Below the pieces are notes generated by a model. That model had not been told where the DNA came from. It ran no database searches and was given only the letters and a program-made list of their open reading frames with translations. Positions 17,147 through 26,549 of a stretch of 64,000 nucleotides of DNA are shown in pieces. The translations under genes were made by a program, and so were the position numbers. The stretch spans positions 62,001 through 126,000 of the forward strand of contig CAJXTU010000005.1 in the NCBI GenBank assembly GCA_913060865.1, written 5' to 3'. The first letter of the stretch is position 1; every line of letters begins with the position of its first letter. The DNA comes from an uncultured Cycloclasticus sp. Its GTDB lineage: Bacteria > Pseudomonadota > Gammaproteobacteria > Methylococcales > Cycloclasticaceae.

Positions 17147-17890
17147 ATGAAACAAATTGTTTGCATGAAATGGGGCTCATTATACCCAGCAGATTATGTT
17201 AATAAACTATATGCGATGGTTAGCAGACATTTAGACAGTGAGTTTCGTTTCATTTGTCTAACCGATGATTCCAGCGGAATCCGAGAAGAAGTAGAATGCT
17301 TACCATGCCCTAAGGTTAATATTCCACCACCTTATAACAATACTGGTTGGCGAAAAATTACCTTATGGGCGAATCACTTGCCCTCCATGCACGGTCAGTG
17401 GCTGTTTCTTGACTTAGACCTTGTCATTACTAGCGACATCAATGATTTCTTTAATTACAAACCAGAACAGCCCTTTATTGTTATGCAGAACTGGACTCAA
17501 CCAGGCACCGGCATTGGCAATACCTCCGTTTTTCGTTTCGATGTAGGTCATTACCCATTTTTATTAACCGAGCTGATCGATAAGCCCTTGCAGATCATCA
17601 AAACATTTAAAAATGAACAAACTTTTGTTTGTAAACGAGTTGAACACGTTGTTTTTTGGCCAGACGACTGGTGCATCTTATTTAAAACGCATTGCGTACC
17701 AGTATTACCCATGCGCTGGTGGAAAACCCCAACACTTCCTTCAACGGCAAAAGTTGTTGCCTTTCCTGGAGACCCCAACCCGGATATGGCCGCAATTGGC
17801 TGTTGGCCTGCTAAGAATCCTATCAAGAAAGTTTATAAAACCATTAGACCGACCTCATGGATTAATGAGCACTGGCATGAATCCACGTAA
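17147..17890 (+). CDS. Putative glycosyltransferase with DLD motif
   Basis: A 247-residue protein resembling GT-A glycosyltransferases. It has FRFICLTDDSSGI, a metal-binding-like LFLDLDLVITSDIND motif, and later conserved aromatic blocks (MPMRWW-like VLPMRWWKTP, VAFPGDPNP). It follows the GT4 gene by 57 bases on the same strand and probably works in the same surface-glycan pathway. The GT family cannot be fixed by eye. Confidence 0.75.
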   Translation: MKQIVCMKWGSLYPADYVNKLYAMVSRHLDSEFRFICLTDDSSGIREEVECLPCPKVNIPPPYNNTGWRKITLWANHLPSMHGQWLFLDLDLVITSDINDFFNYKPEQPFIVMQNWTQPGTGIGNTSVFRFDVGHYPFLLTELIDKPLQIIKTFKNEQTFVCKRVEHVVFWPDDWCILFKTHCVPVLPMRWWKTPTLPSTAKVVAFPGDPNPDMAAIGCWPAKNPIKKVYKTIRPTSWINEHWHEST

Positions 17891-18004
17891 CAATTATCCA
17901 AACTTAAGTAACAATACCTCTACGTTTTCAATAACGATTTACCCCGCTCTACTAATGACCACTCGCTTTACCACAACACCCCTAAACTATCTGGAGAAAA
18001 CTTT

Positions 18005-18688
18005 ATGAGCGCCCGTCGTAAAAAAGAAAAGTTCTATGTAGTCGATAACCGCCCAGAAATATTGGCCAAAAATTTCACGCAAAAGGAGTATATTCGAGCC
18101 ATTTTTGAAAATGATATGGTTTGCGTTATGGGGCCAGCCGGTACGGGTAAAACATACATAGCTGCTACATTAGCTTCGCGTATGTACTTTGATGGCGAAA
18201 TTAACAAAATTGTCTTAACCCGCCCTAATGTATCGGCATCAGAATCACTTGGCTTTTTCCCCGGCACACTTACTGAAAAAATGGCGCCTTGGGTTGCTCC
18301 ATTTACCGATGTTATTCGACAACAATTAGGCGAGGGAACCTATGACACCATGCTTAAAAACGGCAACCTAGAAATAGCCCCTTTTGAAACGATGCGTGGG
18401 CGATCTTTTAATGATGCCTTTGTTATTTTAGATGAAGCACAAAATACCAGTCCTAAAGAAATGGAAATGTTTGTCACGCGGGTTGGTGACAATTCACGCG
18501 TCATCATCAATGGCGACATTATGCAGTCTGACATCATGGGCTCAAATGGCTTACACAAGGTTCTACAGCTCATCAATAAACTGAGCTTACCGGTGCCTAT
18601 TATTGAATTTCATGTTGAAGATATTGTTCGCTCACCCCTATGCAAAATGTGGATAGAAGCCTTTATGGAAGACACCCAATACAATTAA
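18005..18688 (+). CDS. PhoH-like predicted ATPase
   Basis: A 227-residue protein with the PhoH ATPase core: Walker A GPAGTGKT near residue 46, TRPNVSASESLGFFPGTLTEKM, RGRSFNDAFVILDEAQN (Walker B) and VTRVGDNSRVIINGDIMQSD. Family members are linked to RNA metabolism. It is short compared with PhoL (about 330 residues) and lacks N-terminal additions. CTGGAGAAAAC supplies the ribosome site. Its last codons overlap the convergent glycosyltransferase gene by 4 bases. It has no obvious link to the glycan genes around it. Confidence 0.9.
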   Translation: MSARRKKEKFYVVDNRPEILAKNFTQKEYIRAIFENDMVCVMGPAGTGKTYIAATLASRMYFDGEINKIVLTRPNVSASESLGFFPGTLTEKMAPWVAPFTDVIRQQLGEGTYDTMLKNGNLEIAPFETMRGRSFNDAFVILDEAQNTSPKEMEMFVTRVGDNSRVIINGDIMQSDIMGSNGLHKVLQLINKLSLPVPIIEFHVEDIVRSPLCKMWIEAFMEDTQYN

Positions 18689-19710
18689 GGTTGTAATACT
18701 TGCCGATAAATAGCTGATGTTTGGTTAGCCATATAATCCAAAGTCAGCTCTTTATCGGCTCGTTCATAAACACCGGCCATTTCCCGCTGCCAATCTTGAA
18801 TATTAAACCCGTACTTTTTGATTTTTTGATGAATTGAAGCCGATTCCTTGCGCATAATTAAACTGTTCGGCAGAAATTCCTTTGCTGAAACATCGGTTGA
18901 AATTATCGGTACCTTAGACCTTAGAGCCTCAACAAATACATACGAAAAGCCCTCGTTTATGGATGAAATGACCATCCCATCTACGGCCTTTAAAACAGCC
19001 ATCACGTCCGGTCTATACCCAGTCAATACAACTTTATCATCAAGCTTTAGCCGTTTTATTTGTTGCTTAAGCTTAGGCATTAATTCGCCATCACCAATAA
19101 TCAGCAAATGCACATCTAAGTCCTGCATCGCGTCTATTAGTAGACCAAATCCTTTCGCATCAACTAAGCGGCCAATACTACAGAGCATCACTTTGTCACC
19201 TGTTAACTTATATGCTGTCATTAAATCTTTTTTTGTAAGCCCTATCGTCTTTAAAGCTTGATTGGCCTTAATCCCGTTGTAAATAACTGACGTAGGGCAT
19301 TTTGGATTAATTAATAGCGCCGCTTCTTGGCTAACAGCAATCGCATGATCTAGGTTTTTAAATGGCTTACCTTTATTCTTCCTTGTGTTATGCAAGGTAC
19401 CGATTAGTTTGGCATTTAATACCTTTTTCATTTTACTCACCATGTAAACGGCTTTATTCGCTTGCGCATGAATAATATCAAAGCCTCCTTGCCTAAATAT
19501 CCGCAATAAATCATTATAAAGGAATGGGTTGTAACGACTTCTATCAAAATCTACTGCTATAAAATTAACGGATGACGATATCGCTATACGCATGTCAGCA
19601 GGTGCTATCAACGTCACATCATGCTTTATTGCAAGCTCCTCACTTAAATCAATCACGTGACGCTCAAGCCCACCCACTCCAGAGCTTGCGATGACCTGAC
19701 ATATTTTCAT
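18685..19710 (-). CDS. Glycosyltransferase family 4
   Basis: A 341-residue GT-B enzyme. The start MKICQVIASSGVGGLERHVIDLSEEL is typical for GT4. The donor domain has LCSIGRLVDAKGFGLLIDAM, LLIIGDGELMPKLKQQI and SSINEGFSYVFVEALRSKVPI. It overlaps the upstream O-antigen ligase gene by 4 bases, so both are likely translated together in surface polysaccharide assembly. Confidence 0.9.
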   Translation of the reverse strand: MKICQVIASSGVGGLERHVIDLSEELAIKHDVTLIAPADMRIAISSSVNFIAVDFDRSRYNPFLYNDLLRIFRQGGFDIIHAQANKAVYMVSKMKKVLNAKLIGTLHNTRKNKGKPFKNLDHAIAVSQEAALLINPKCPTSVIYNGIKANQALKTIGLTKKDLMTAYKLTGDKVMLCSIGRLVDAKGFGLLIDAMQDLDVHLLIIGDGELMPKLKQQIKRLKLDDKVVLTGYRPDVMAVLKAVDGMVISSINEGFSYVFVEALRSKVPIISTDVSAKEFLPNSLIMRKESASIHQKIKKYGFNIQDWQREMAGVYERADKELTLDYMANQTSAIYRQVLQP

Positions 19711-20981
19711 ATTAAATGACCTCGCGGCTGCTTAGCTGGTAACAAGCAAGCACAGCTCATTGCGACAACAAACCATGCCAACTGACTATAAGTACTGCCA
19801 TATAATGAGACGTGCGTATTCAGTGGGAAAAATACCATCATGACACTAATTAACGATATAGCCGCTTCATAATTTAAAACCACCTTTTGATGAGCAATAA
19901 AGAACAATAATATAAAGGGCACTAAAGCAGCAGCAAAAACACCCACCAGCCCCATCTCCGCGAACGTTTCAAGTATGAATAAATGTGGATGTGTGACTTG
20001 TCGTTGACGGAAAGGGCTATCTGCTGCTTCATACTGATGAAATTTCTGTCTGAAGTTTCTTACACCAACACCCGTTACTAGATTATCTAATGACATGTCC
20101 CAAGCTGAGTGCCAAATAGTTAGCCGATAAGAGGTTGCTTTATTAACCTCGTCATAATCATTACTTACTATGTTAAGTGTAGCGTCAACTCTTTGTTTTA
20201 TTCCAGAATGAACGTTAACACCAATAGCCCCCACCGTTAAAAATAATACGACAAACCCAAACATTATCGGCGCAAAGTTTTTAACACCACGCCTTAAACA
20301 ATAATAACAAAAAAGACTCAAGCCAAATCCTAATACAACAAAACTTGCTCTGCTACCGCTTAACAGCAAAACACAAAGAACGGTTATCATCGCTATAATG
20401 AAAACAGCTAGGTGGTAATGTCGTGCAATATAAAGCAGTACAAATGGCAGTAGAACACTCATATACACGGGCATAATTAATTTGTTGAAAGGCCCACTTA
20501 AACGACCACCACTATAGGTAATTCCTAATATATCAACGCCACTCAATAACTGAAATATAGAATCTGCTAACCAAAAAAACACCGCTAAACTAATCCATTT
20601 AAGTACTTGCCGCTTCAACTTAGCGTTTTTAAAGATAACAATAATGGCGACCCCAAGAAATAAAAATCGCATGTAAAGCAACAGTGTTTTAAGCGAACGC
20701 TCTATATCAACCGACTGATATAAACTGAACGCCATTGGTAACCAGAGTAGTAGAAATATTAGCCCGAATAACTGAACCGCAGGCTCTTTTAAGACATCTT
20801 GCGTTTCCTCTTTAAGCAAAAACAATAGCCCGATGATGGCTAATATAGCCGTTGGAATTTCGGCTGAACGCCCAAAAGGAAGCAAACCAACACAAAGAAC
20901 AGCCAAGCAGACCCAAAGGCGACCGTTGACTAATTCTTTATTTTGGAAATTATTATTAATAAATGGACTTATATTGAACAC
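19707..20981 (-). CDS. O-antigen ligase/polymerase (WaaL/Wzy superfamily)
   Basis: A 424-residue inner-membrane protein with about ten to twelve hydrophobic segments. A large periplasmic loop near residues 265-330 contains GVGVRNFRQKFHQYEAADSPF and THPHLFILETFAEMGLVG, the conserved O-antigen ligase signature. It transfers polysaccharide from the lipid carrier to lipid A-core, or polymerises repeat units; the two types cannot be told apart here. It is coupled to the downstream GT4 gene. Confidence 0.88.
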   Translation of the reverse strand: MFNISPFINNNFQNKELVNGRLWVCLAVLCVGLLPFGRSAEIPTAILAIIGLLFLLKEETQDVLKEPAVQLFGLIFLLLWLPMAFSLYQSVDIERSLKTLLLYMRFLFLGVAIIVIFKNAKLKRQVLKWISLAVFFWLADSIFQLLSGVDILGITYSGGRLSGPFNKLIMPVYMSVLLPFVLLYIARHYHLAVFIIAMITVLCVLLLSGSRASFVVLGFGLSLFCYYCLRRGVKNFAPIMFGFVVLFLTVGAIGVNVHSGIKQRVDATLNIVSNDYDEVNKATSYRLTIWHSAWDMSLDNLVTGVGVRNFRQKFHQYEAADSPFRQRQVTHPHLFILETFAEMGLVGVFAAALVPFILLFFIAHQKVVLNYEAAISLISVMMVFFPLNTHVSLYGSTYSQLAWFVVAMSCACLLPAKQPRGHLI

Positions 20982-21037
20982 AGCCTCACGATGCCTCCCT
21001 CATTATTATTTTTGGCGTCGCTCTAGTGCTTTAAAGA

Positions 21038-22213
21038 CTAGGCATCGTTACCAAATAAATCCCTTGTATACACCTTGGACAACACGTCATCCAAATCATT
21101 TGAAAGGCGATTTGCAACAATGATATCTGCTTGATTTTTAAAAGCGTCTAAATCGGTTATGACGGCGGAATTAAAAAATGTCGTTGCATCCAACACCGGC
21201 TCATAAACAATCACTGTAATGCCTTTTGCTTTAATCCGCTTCATAATGCCTTGTACTGCGGAAGACCGAACATTATCAGAACCTTTTTTCATAACAAGCC
21301 GATATATTCCCACTACTTTTGGCTTAGTTTTTATCACCTGTTCGGCAATAAAGTCCTTACGGGTATTGTTCGCATCTACGATGGCCTGAATTAAATTGTT
21401 CGGTACCTGTTGATAGTTCGACAATAATTGCTTGGTATCTTTAGGCAAACAGTACCCCCCGTAACCGAATGAAGGGTTGTTGTAATGTTGACCAATTCTT
21501 GGGTCTAGGCCAACGCCCTCAATCACTTGACGCGTATCCAATTGATGCAATTCACAATAACTATCAAGTTCATTAAAATAGGCCACCCGCATTGCTAAGT
21601 AGGTATTTGAAAATAGTTTGACCCCTTCAGCTTCAGTAGAATGTGTAAATAAAACAGCTATCTCATCGGCTAGTAATCGCGCACCATCAACAAGCAGATT
21701 GGCAAACACTTCCGCTCTGTGAGACTTTTCACCCACAATAATACGAGAAGGGTAAAGGTTGTCATGCAGGGCCTTTCCTTCGCGTAAAAACTCTGGCGAA
21801 AATAATATATTTTTTGTGCCGAACTTTTCTCTTATTTTATAAGTGTAACCAACAGGAATTGTTGACTTAATAACCATGATCGCGCCAGGGTTAATACTCA
21901 AAACATCTTCAACAACCGCTTCTATAGAGGACGTATCAAACGCATTTGTATCAGGATCATAATTAGTAGGCGTAGCAATAATAATATAATTGGCATCGCT
22001 ATACGCCTCATACTTATCACTGGTGGCCGTTAATGAAAGCTTATCATCCTTTAAAAATCGCTTAACTTCCGAATCGTCTATAGGCGATTTCCTCTGCTTT
22101 AATAAAGCAATTTTCAAAGGCGAAATATCAAAAATAGCAACATTATTCCTTTGCGAAAGTAAAAGAGCCAACGATAAGCCGACATAGCCCGCACCTGCTA
22201 CCGCTATTTTCAC
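21038..22213 (-). CDS. ugd: UDP-glucose 6-dehydrogenase
   Basis: A 391-residue nucleotide-sugar dehydrogenase. It has the Rossmann motif [14 protein letters not shown] at the N-terminus, [26 protein letters not shown], and the catalytic Cys in [11 protein letters not shown]. The C-terminal domain has [19 protein letters not shown]. It oxidises UDP-glucose to UDP-glucuronate for acidic surface glycans. It lies 3 bases after the Mpo1-like gene and 56 bases before the O-antigen ligase gene. Confidence 0.93.
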   Translation of the reverse strand: MKIAVAGAGYVGLSLALLLSQRNNVAIFDISPLKIALLKQRKSPIDDSEVKRFLKDDKLSLTATSDKYEAYSDANYIIIATPTNYDPDTNAFDTSSIEAVVEDVLSINPGAIMVIKSTIPVGYTYKIREKFGTKNILFSPEFLREGKALHDNLYPSRIIVGEKSHRAEVFANLLVDGARLLADEIAVLFTHSTEAEGVKLFSNTYLAMRVAYFNELDSYCELHQLDTRQVIEGVGLDPRIGQHYNNPSFGYGGYCLPKDTKQLLSNYQQVPNNLIQAIVDANNTRKDFIAEQVIKTKPKVVGIYRLVMKKGSDNVRSSAVQGIMKRIKAKGITVIVYEPVLDATTFFNSAVITDLDAFKNQADIIVANRLSNDLDDVLSKVYTRDLFGNDA

Positions 22214-22216
22214 CGT

Positions 22217-22861
22217 CTAACTTTCTCGGCTAGTTTTGTTTAAACTACCCTGTAAACTCTCGTCATACCAATCACTCATTTCATCATACATATCGCCCTT
22301 AAATAAAAGGTAAGGTGATTTGTAATAAATGTATATATCGTGAAATGGGTCTGTAATAATTTTACTGCACCAGACTAATCCCGACTGAACGCCCATTATA
22401 AAAAACAAATGAACTGTTCTAAATATAATGGCGCCAATACCAACGATCAACCAAATAATTGAGGTGTTGTATAAATAATCGTAGGTGGTTGAGGCGTATT
22501 CAAATAATCCGAAAAAACTTGGGCTTATCAATAAAAATAAAGGAGAAAGCAGCCAGACACTCAACAAAATTATTTTACGGTGTAGGTTATAACCAACCTT
22601 CACTTTCTCTTTGTACTCATGAGACGCGTTGTTAACATCATCATAGGTTTTAGGCTCAAAAAAGAAGTGCCCTGTCTGCCTTAACATCATAGCCATTAAC
22701 CAACCGACCATAACCGCTTTAACCGGGTCTTTGAGCAAATAGTAATAACTCACCAGAAAACTAAGTGCGCTGAAGAAATGTAACGCCTGGTTGACTCTAT
22801 TATGATGATAATAACGATGATCATCCCAACGCTGTTGACGCAGTTCTTCAAAAAAACCCAT
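22217..22861 (-). CDS. Mpo1-like (DUF962) multi-pass membrane protein
   Basis: A 214-residue protein with about four membrane segments. HHNRVNQALHFFSALSFL and LRQTGHFFFEPKTYDD recall the DUF962/Mpo1 pattern (H...N...H and GH..FE). In yeast these residues bind iron in an enzyme that shortens 2-hydroxy fatty acids. The match is judged by eye and is partial. Its position between phosphatidylserine decarboxylase and ugd suggests a lipid or envelope role. Confidence 0.6.
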   Translation of the reverse strand: MGFFEELRQQRWDDHRYYHHNRVNQALHFFSALSFLVSYYYLLKDPVKAVMVGWLMAMMLRQTGHFFFEPKTYDDVNNASHEYKEKVKVGYNLHRKIILLSVWLLSPLFLLISPSFFGLFEYASTTYDYLYNTSIIWLIVGIGAIIFRTVHLFFIMGVQSGLVWCSKIITDPFHDIYIYYKSPYLLFKGDMYDEMSDWYDESLQGSLNKTSRES

Positions 22862-22965
22862 AGTTTAAAACCCAGTTATTAACTTAATAACTAGCTTGCC
22901 GTTTTTAAGTGACATTAGCATGTCATCTATATGACCGTTTCGAGAACCGTAATAGCGCTTACTCA

Positions 22966-23838
22966 CTATTGAAATGTAGCGTTGTGTAAGAGCGGTGCAC
23001 CCATTTTTATACGCTCCCCTTGTTTAATTTCCTCATTTATTACAAATTGGCTGGATGCAAACACTAAAATAGTTGAACCATGTTCAAAATAGCCCATTTC
23101 ATCCCCCTTGTTATAACGTGATGAACAAGGCAATACATTAGGCCCTTTATAGCGAAGATTCAGGGTTTTATCTAAGCAGTGGAACCGCATGCTAGCCACT
23201 AAAATAGCCGCAACAGGCACTAGCACGAGGCATTGATTCTTATATTCTGTCTTTAACTCAATAAACGCCCGTTCATTTTTACAAAACAGGTTCTCAATAC
23301 GTGCTAACGCAATGGGGTTCACATTCCACGTATCACCCGATATATAAGTCACTTTATCTATGTCACAATCAATTGGCGCATGGAAGCGATGGTACATAGT
23401 TGAGGTTAACCTTAACGTAACATAGCAGCCGTTTTGCAGCCGTTTTTGCAAATCTTCATCTGGAATTAAGTCTGCAACGTTGTAAGGGAAGCCCTTAGCC
23501 TGATAGACAACCCCGTTATCGATCATGCCGCTGCTCCCAACAATGCCATCACAAGGACTAACGATGTTACTTTTTTGTTTATCTATAACTCTTACACCTT
23601 CTTTTAACTCTCGAATAAAACAATCATGCAATGAATTAAATATGCTCTTCTTTGCTTCAGAAAAATCTAAATCAGGTGAAAAAATACGCCAAATGCGAAT
23701 GGATAAGCGTGTCAGCAATGGGCTTTGTATCTGGCTATACCAGCCCATTAGGTGCGTAAGAAGTTTTCGAGGTATGCGGTTTGTTAATAAGAAATTTACC
23801 CGCTCGATTCGTGTTAATCTAGAAATCATCACGATCAA
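22966..23838 (-). CDS. psd: Phosphatidylserine decarboxylase proenzyme
   Basis: A 290-residue membrane-associated pyruvoyl enzyme that makes phosphatidylethanolamine. The self-cleavage motif is H253-G-S-T256 (in FEHGSTILVF), against LGST in E. coli; cleavage before Ser255 would form the pyruvoyl group. SPCDGIV (Asp97) and YHRFHAP (His150, His153) complete the catalytic set. It lies in an unusual setting beside a PHP-glycosyltransferase fusion and an aminotransferase, 35 bases after the former. Confidence 0.92.
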   Translation of the reverse strand: MIVMISRLTRIERVNFLLTNRIPRKLLTHLMGWYSQIQSPLLTRLSIRIWRIFSPDLDFSEAKKSIFNSLHDCFIRELKEGVRVIDKQKSNIVSPCDGIVGSSGMIDNGVVYQAKGFPYNVADLIPDEDLQKRLQNGCYVTLRLTSTMYHRFHAPIDCDIDKVTYISGDTWNVNPIALARIENLFCKNERAFIELKTEYKNQCLVLVPVAAILVASMRFHCLDKTLNLRYKGPNVLPCSSRYNKGDEMGYFEHGSTILVFASSQFVINEEIKQGERIKMGAPLLHNATFQ

Positions 23839-23873
23839 CCAACGTTAAAATCTAGCTACATAAAAAGTAATCA

Positions 23874-26549
23874 TCACTCGCTAAGCCCAAGATTTGTCAA
23901 AAATTCCGCCATGATTGGCTCAGCTTGATATTGCTGACATCTATTGAGGGCATTTTCCCGCATCGCCGCTCTATTAAAATTGGTAGAAAAAAATTGCTCT
24001 ATTTGATCAACCATTTGTTGCTTATCGTCAACCAAAAATCCATTAATACCATCTTCAATAATATCTTTAGGCCCCTTTGTATTGTATGCAATCACCGGCA
24101 TGCCTTGGGTAAAGCCTTCTAAAACAACATTTCCAAACGTATCAAAGCGCGATGGAAACACCTTTAAGTCAAGCCCCGCGTATGCACCTGCCATTGTTTG
24201 CTTATCCACCCAGCCCAAAAACTTTGCATCCGGCATTTGAACTTTTAATTCCTCTTCATCTGGCCCTGAGCCTGCAATAACAAAACGGATTTCAGGAATT
24301 CGCTTCTTCAATTCTTCGTAAATATACGGTAAGTCAAATATGCCTTTTTCTTTACTTAGCCGACTTGCAAATAGCAGTACAGGCGTTTCATTTTTTGCAT
24401 CACTAAACAGGTCTTCCTTTCTCAACGGCGTTACTTGAATGTCATCAAATTTCCCCACATGATGAGCAGTTAGGTGCACACGGCTTTCTTCTAATTGCAT
24501 ATGATGCCCTGTGAGCCATGACTGATGCTCCGTATTTAGCACAAAAATACCTTCAAATTGTTTATAAAAGAAGCGAAGGGCTCGCCTGACTCTATCTATT
24601 TCATGTTGTGTTAAATCCGTTGTATTTTTAATAAACTCTATCCAATCGGTGTGCATAAAAAAGAACGCTGGCACATTAAACATATGCTTAAGTGCCAGTG
24701 AAACAATCGCCATTGGGCCTTCAGTCGAACAAATAATTCGATCATAACCCCCTTCATAAAACACCTTCGCCACTTCCAGAAAATCAGGCACTCTAAGCTC
24801 TTGCTCTCCAAATTTCCCAACACTAAACCTGGTTATTGGCTTAACAACATATAAATGAGACTCCTCCTCAATGTCATTGCTACAAACAAGGAAGTCAATT
24901 GGCAAATCTGACTGCTGAATCTCCTTAAGCTTCGCTGACAAAGAGTTAGATACCCCGTTTTTATCTCTTAGCGTATCGGTTAAATAAAGCGCACGCTTTG
25001 GGTGTTGGTTGCAGCCTAAATGGTCTGCAAACTCATTAAGAAATGATCTGTTTTGATATAACAATCGTGTACTAGCGAATGTTGCACTAAATAGAACCAT
25101 GCTCACCAACATAGGGAACGAAAGATGATCTAAAAGCTCACCAATATTAATATTACTGATTGAGTCTTGCTCTGGCTTGTCTTTATAAAACAAAGCCGTT
25201 AGCTGACTTGGAATTTCAAATTTACTGGTTATGTCTGCCGTAGAAAAACTGCCTAGTTGATTGCCCGACCCAACTGATGACGTCTTCAGCCTCTCAATAA
25301 TTAATAAACTCAATTCTTTGTATAGTGCCTGAACAGATGTATTAACTGTATTAACAAAAACATCCGGCGGCCCAACTTTACTATCAGCAATACGCTCTAG
25401 GTGCTCTATGCAAAATTTATAATCTTTTTTTACCTTCCAAGTCAGCAGTTTGCTCGGCTTTTTCCCTTGCAGTGCCTTATGAATAAATTTAAAAAAATTC
25501 TGAGCATTCTTACTCTTTTTTAGCTCCAATAATAAATTGGCAATAATAAAGCAGGCCACTTTATCTGATGTTTCCCCTCGGTGAAAAAATAACCTGAGTA
25601 AGCCGGGGTCTTCTATTTTAGTAGCTGCTTGTGCAAAGTAGTCCAACAAGGCAATATTCAGTTTTTGATTTTCTTCTACATAACCGAATGGCACAACGCG
25701 CCCCTCAATCAACGCTTCTAATGCTAACGCAGAGGGTTTCTCCTTTTTCAAGCGCTCAGCTAAGTTTGGCACATAAAGATACGAGCCACATTCTCCTGCA
25801 AACACACCCATATGATCGTCGGAGCCGCCTGTTAATACCTTAGGCTGGTTAGGATCAACAGCAAAATCAGCTGGCGTTAATCCGTGCTTTTCGGCGTACA
25901 TGTTAATTTTTTCTGGTGTTAAGGTTTTCACCCAATTTAAGGTTAAAACACTTTGCCATAAATCTCGTTGGCCATTGAGTACTTCATAACGCTGAAATAT
26001 GACCGCTATTTTCTCGAATAAAGCTCGTTCGATATTATTATCACGGGTATACAAATATAGTGGGTGGGGCAAAATAACAGGGATGTTTTGAGACGCGGCA
26101 AACTTCAAAAACTCATAAATATTTTCTCGTAAATTGTTAAGTTTTTTTTCTTGCTCGGCATCAAAACCATACGCCAGCACATGAACAAATAAATTATATT
26201 CAGGAAAATAACAGGTGAACTCAGTACCCACGAGTACATCCTGCCCATCAGCAATCAAGTCCCAACATGACCGAGCATTATTATGATTTGTTATTGTTAC
26301 AACGTCGCAATCATTTTTCTGTAGGCATTTGACTAGACTGTCCGTTTTAAGCCATGTTTCCGGTAACCCAAGGATTCTCCCCCAAAGCTCATCGGGGACA
26401 TCACTATTGTGATCATGACAATGAAAATCAATCTTCAGGCAGTTTTCGTAATCCAAACTCTCATGCGCCTCACGTAGATAATGAGTAAACTCATCTTTTA
26501 ATGACTGACGAAAATAACTAATACTGCCTTTAGAAGTGAAATCGATCAT
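23874..26549 (-). CDS. PHP phosphoesterase-glycosyltransferase family 4 fusion
   Basis: An 891-residue two-domain protein. The N-terminal part (about 35-290) is a PHP domain with an intact metal site: IDFHCHDHNSD, TITNHNNA, GTEFTC, ILPHPLY and GGSDDHMG. A helical middle (about 300-480) is unlike anything I know. The C-terminal part (about 510-885) is a GT4 domain with LLFASRLSKEKGIFDLPYIY, FVIAGSGPDEEELK, FLGWVDKQTMAGAYAG and SRFDTFGNVVLEGFTQGMPV. It could both transfer a sugar and hydrolyse a phosphate ester. It overlaps the aminotransferase gene by 4 bases. Confidence 0.85.
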   Translation of the reverse strand: MIDFTSKGSISYFRQSLKDEFTHYLREAHESLDYENCLKIDFHCHDHNSDVPDELWGRILGLPETWLKTDSLVKCLQKNDCDVVTITNHNNARSCWDLIADGQDVLVGTEFTCYFPEYNLFVHVLAYGFDAEQEKKLNNLRENIYEFLKFAASQNIPVILPHPLYLYTRDNNIERALFEKIAVIFQRYEVLNGQRDLWQSVLTLNWVKTLTPEKINMYAEKHGLTPADFAVDPNQPKVLTGGSDDHMGVFAGECGSYLYVPNLAERLKKEKPSALALEALIEGRVVPFGYVEENQKLNIALLDYFAQAATKIEDPGLLRLFFHRGETSDKVACFIIANLLLELKKSKNAQNFFKFIHKALQGKKPSKLLTWKVKKDYKFCIEHLERIADSKVGPPDVFVNTVNTSVQALYKELSLLIIERLKTSSVGSGNQLGSFSTADITSKFEIPSQLTALFYKDKPEQDSISNINIGELLDHLSFPMLVSMVLFSATFASTRLLYQNRSFLNEFADHLGCNQHPKRALYLTDTLRDKNGVSNSLSAKLKEIQQSDLPIDFLVCSNDIEEESHLYVVKPITRFSVGKFGEQELRVPDFLEVAKVFYEGGYDRIICSTEGPMAIVSLALKHMFNVPAFFFMHTDWIEFIKNTTDLTQHEIDRVRRALRFFYKQFEGIFVLNTEHQSWLTGHHMQLEESRVHLTAHHVGKFDDIQVTPLRKEDLFSDAKNETPVLLFASRLSKEKGIFDLPYIYEELKKRIPEIRFVIAGSGPDEEELKVQMPDAKFLGWVDKQTMAGAYAGLDLKVFPSRFDTFGNVVLEGFTQGMPVIAYNTKGPKDIIEDGINGFLVDDKQQMVDQIEQFFSTNFNRAAMRENALNRCQQYQAEPIMAEFLTNLGLSE

